Assembly (NCBI GenBank): GCA_004296785.1 | Contig: SCVU01000701.1 | Location: forward strand, 1-13,839 | Length of the DNA: 13,839 nucleotides | From: Planctomycetota bacterium | GTDB taxonomy: Bacteria > Planctomycetota > UBA1135 > GCA-002686595 | Reading direction: 5' to 3' | Shown here: positions 13,839 through 13,839 of the stretch, in pieces | Numbering within the stretch: the stretch's first letter is position 1 | Layout: each line of letters begins with the position of its first letter | Made by a program: the position numbers and the translations under genes | Notes under the pieces: generated by a model | The model's input: the letters and a program-made list of their open reading frames with translations, nothing else | Told to the model about the DNA's origin: nothing | Databases searched by the model: none

Positions 13839-13839
13839 G

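Noticed and set aside
1..13839. Defence island, CRISPR, prophage, IS element, tRNA or rRNA
   Set aside because: No regular spaced repeats, transposase/integrase motifs, terminal inverted repeats or conserved RNA gene sequence was seen on either strand.

Overview
The window is strongly GC-rich (by eye around 70 %), almost fully coding, and reads like a chromosome segment of a Planctomycetota (PVC-group) bacterium. The evidence is the gene mix: a secreted glucose/sorbosone-dehydrogenase-like propeller fused to 3-keto-disaccharide hydrolase (DUF1080) modules, a cytochrome c with a large C-terminal extension, a secreted squalene-cyclase-repeat protein with a discoidin-like end, a HEAT-repeat secreted protein, and a bacterial ClpC/McsA pair. 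No rRNA, tRNA, CRISPR array, transposase, integrase or phage gene is visible. The assignment rests on recalled family distribution, not on a search.

Left block, + strand (1-5757): the 3' part of a MurD-type peptidoglycan ligase, a stand-alone protein made of four Clp N-terminal half-repeats (288 aa), an McsA-type zinc-finger/UVR protein (182 aa) and ClpC (878 aa). The first two are closely spaced, with the second gene's ribosome site overlapping the murD stop. mcsA and clpC each have a recognisable sigma70-like promoter. clpC has a leader of about 177 nt that is GC-rich and contains dyads, a tandem 8-nt repeat and a small Shine-Dalgarno-preceded reading frame overlapping the clpC start. A perfect 12-bp hairpin ends the block. 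Together this looks like a protein quality-control locus: ClpC unfoldase, an McsA-like adaptor, and a Clp_N-only protein that may regulate or feed it. mcsB and clpP are not in the window.

Middle block: a HEAT-repeat secreted protein and a DUF309 protein (TTG start) form a two-gene + strand unit (5880-7074). It converges on a large minus-strand secreted protein (7109-9538) with an N-terminal beta-sandwich-like region, prenyltransferase/squalene-cyclase repeats without the DxDD acid, and a discoidin-like C-terminus. A small + strand membrane protein (9631-10032) sits between this gene and the next minus-strand operon.

Right block, minus strand (13838-10075): a c-type cytochrome cut by the window edge, followed with a 4-base GTGA overlap by the propeller/DUF1080 protein. 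These two are probably co-translated, exported, and act together in periplasmic oxidation or processing of carbohydrate. The substrate cannot be read from the sequence.

No clear undescribed defence or mobile system is present. The most interesting items are the Clp_N-only protein beside mcsA/clpC, the McsA with an altered zinc site, the overlapping small reading frame in the clpC leader, and the cytochrome/propeller/double-DUF1080 operon.
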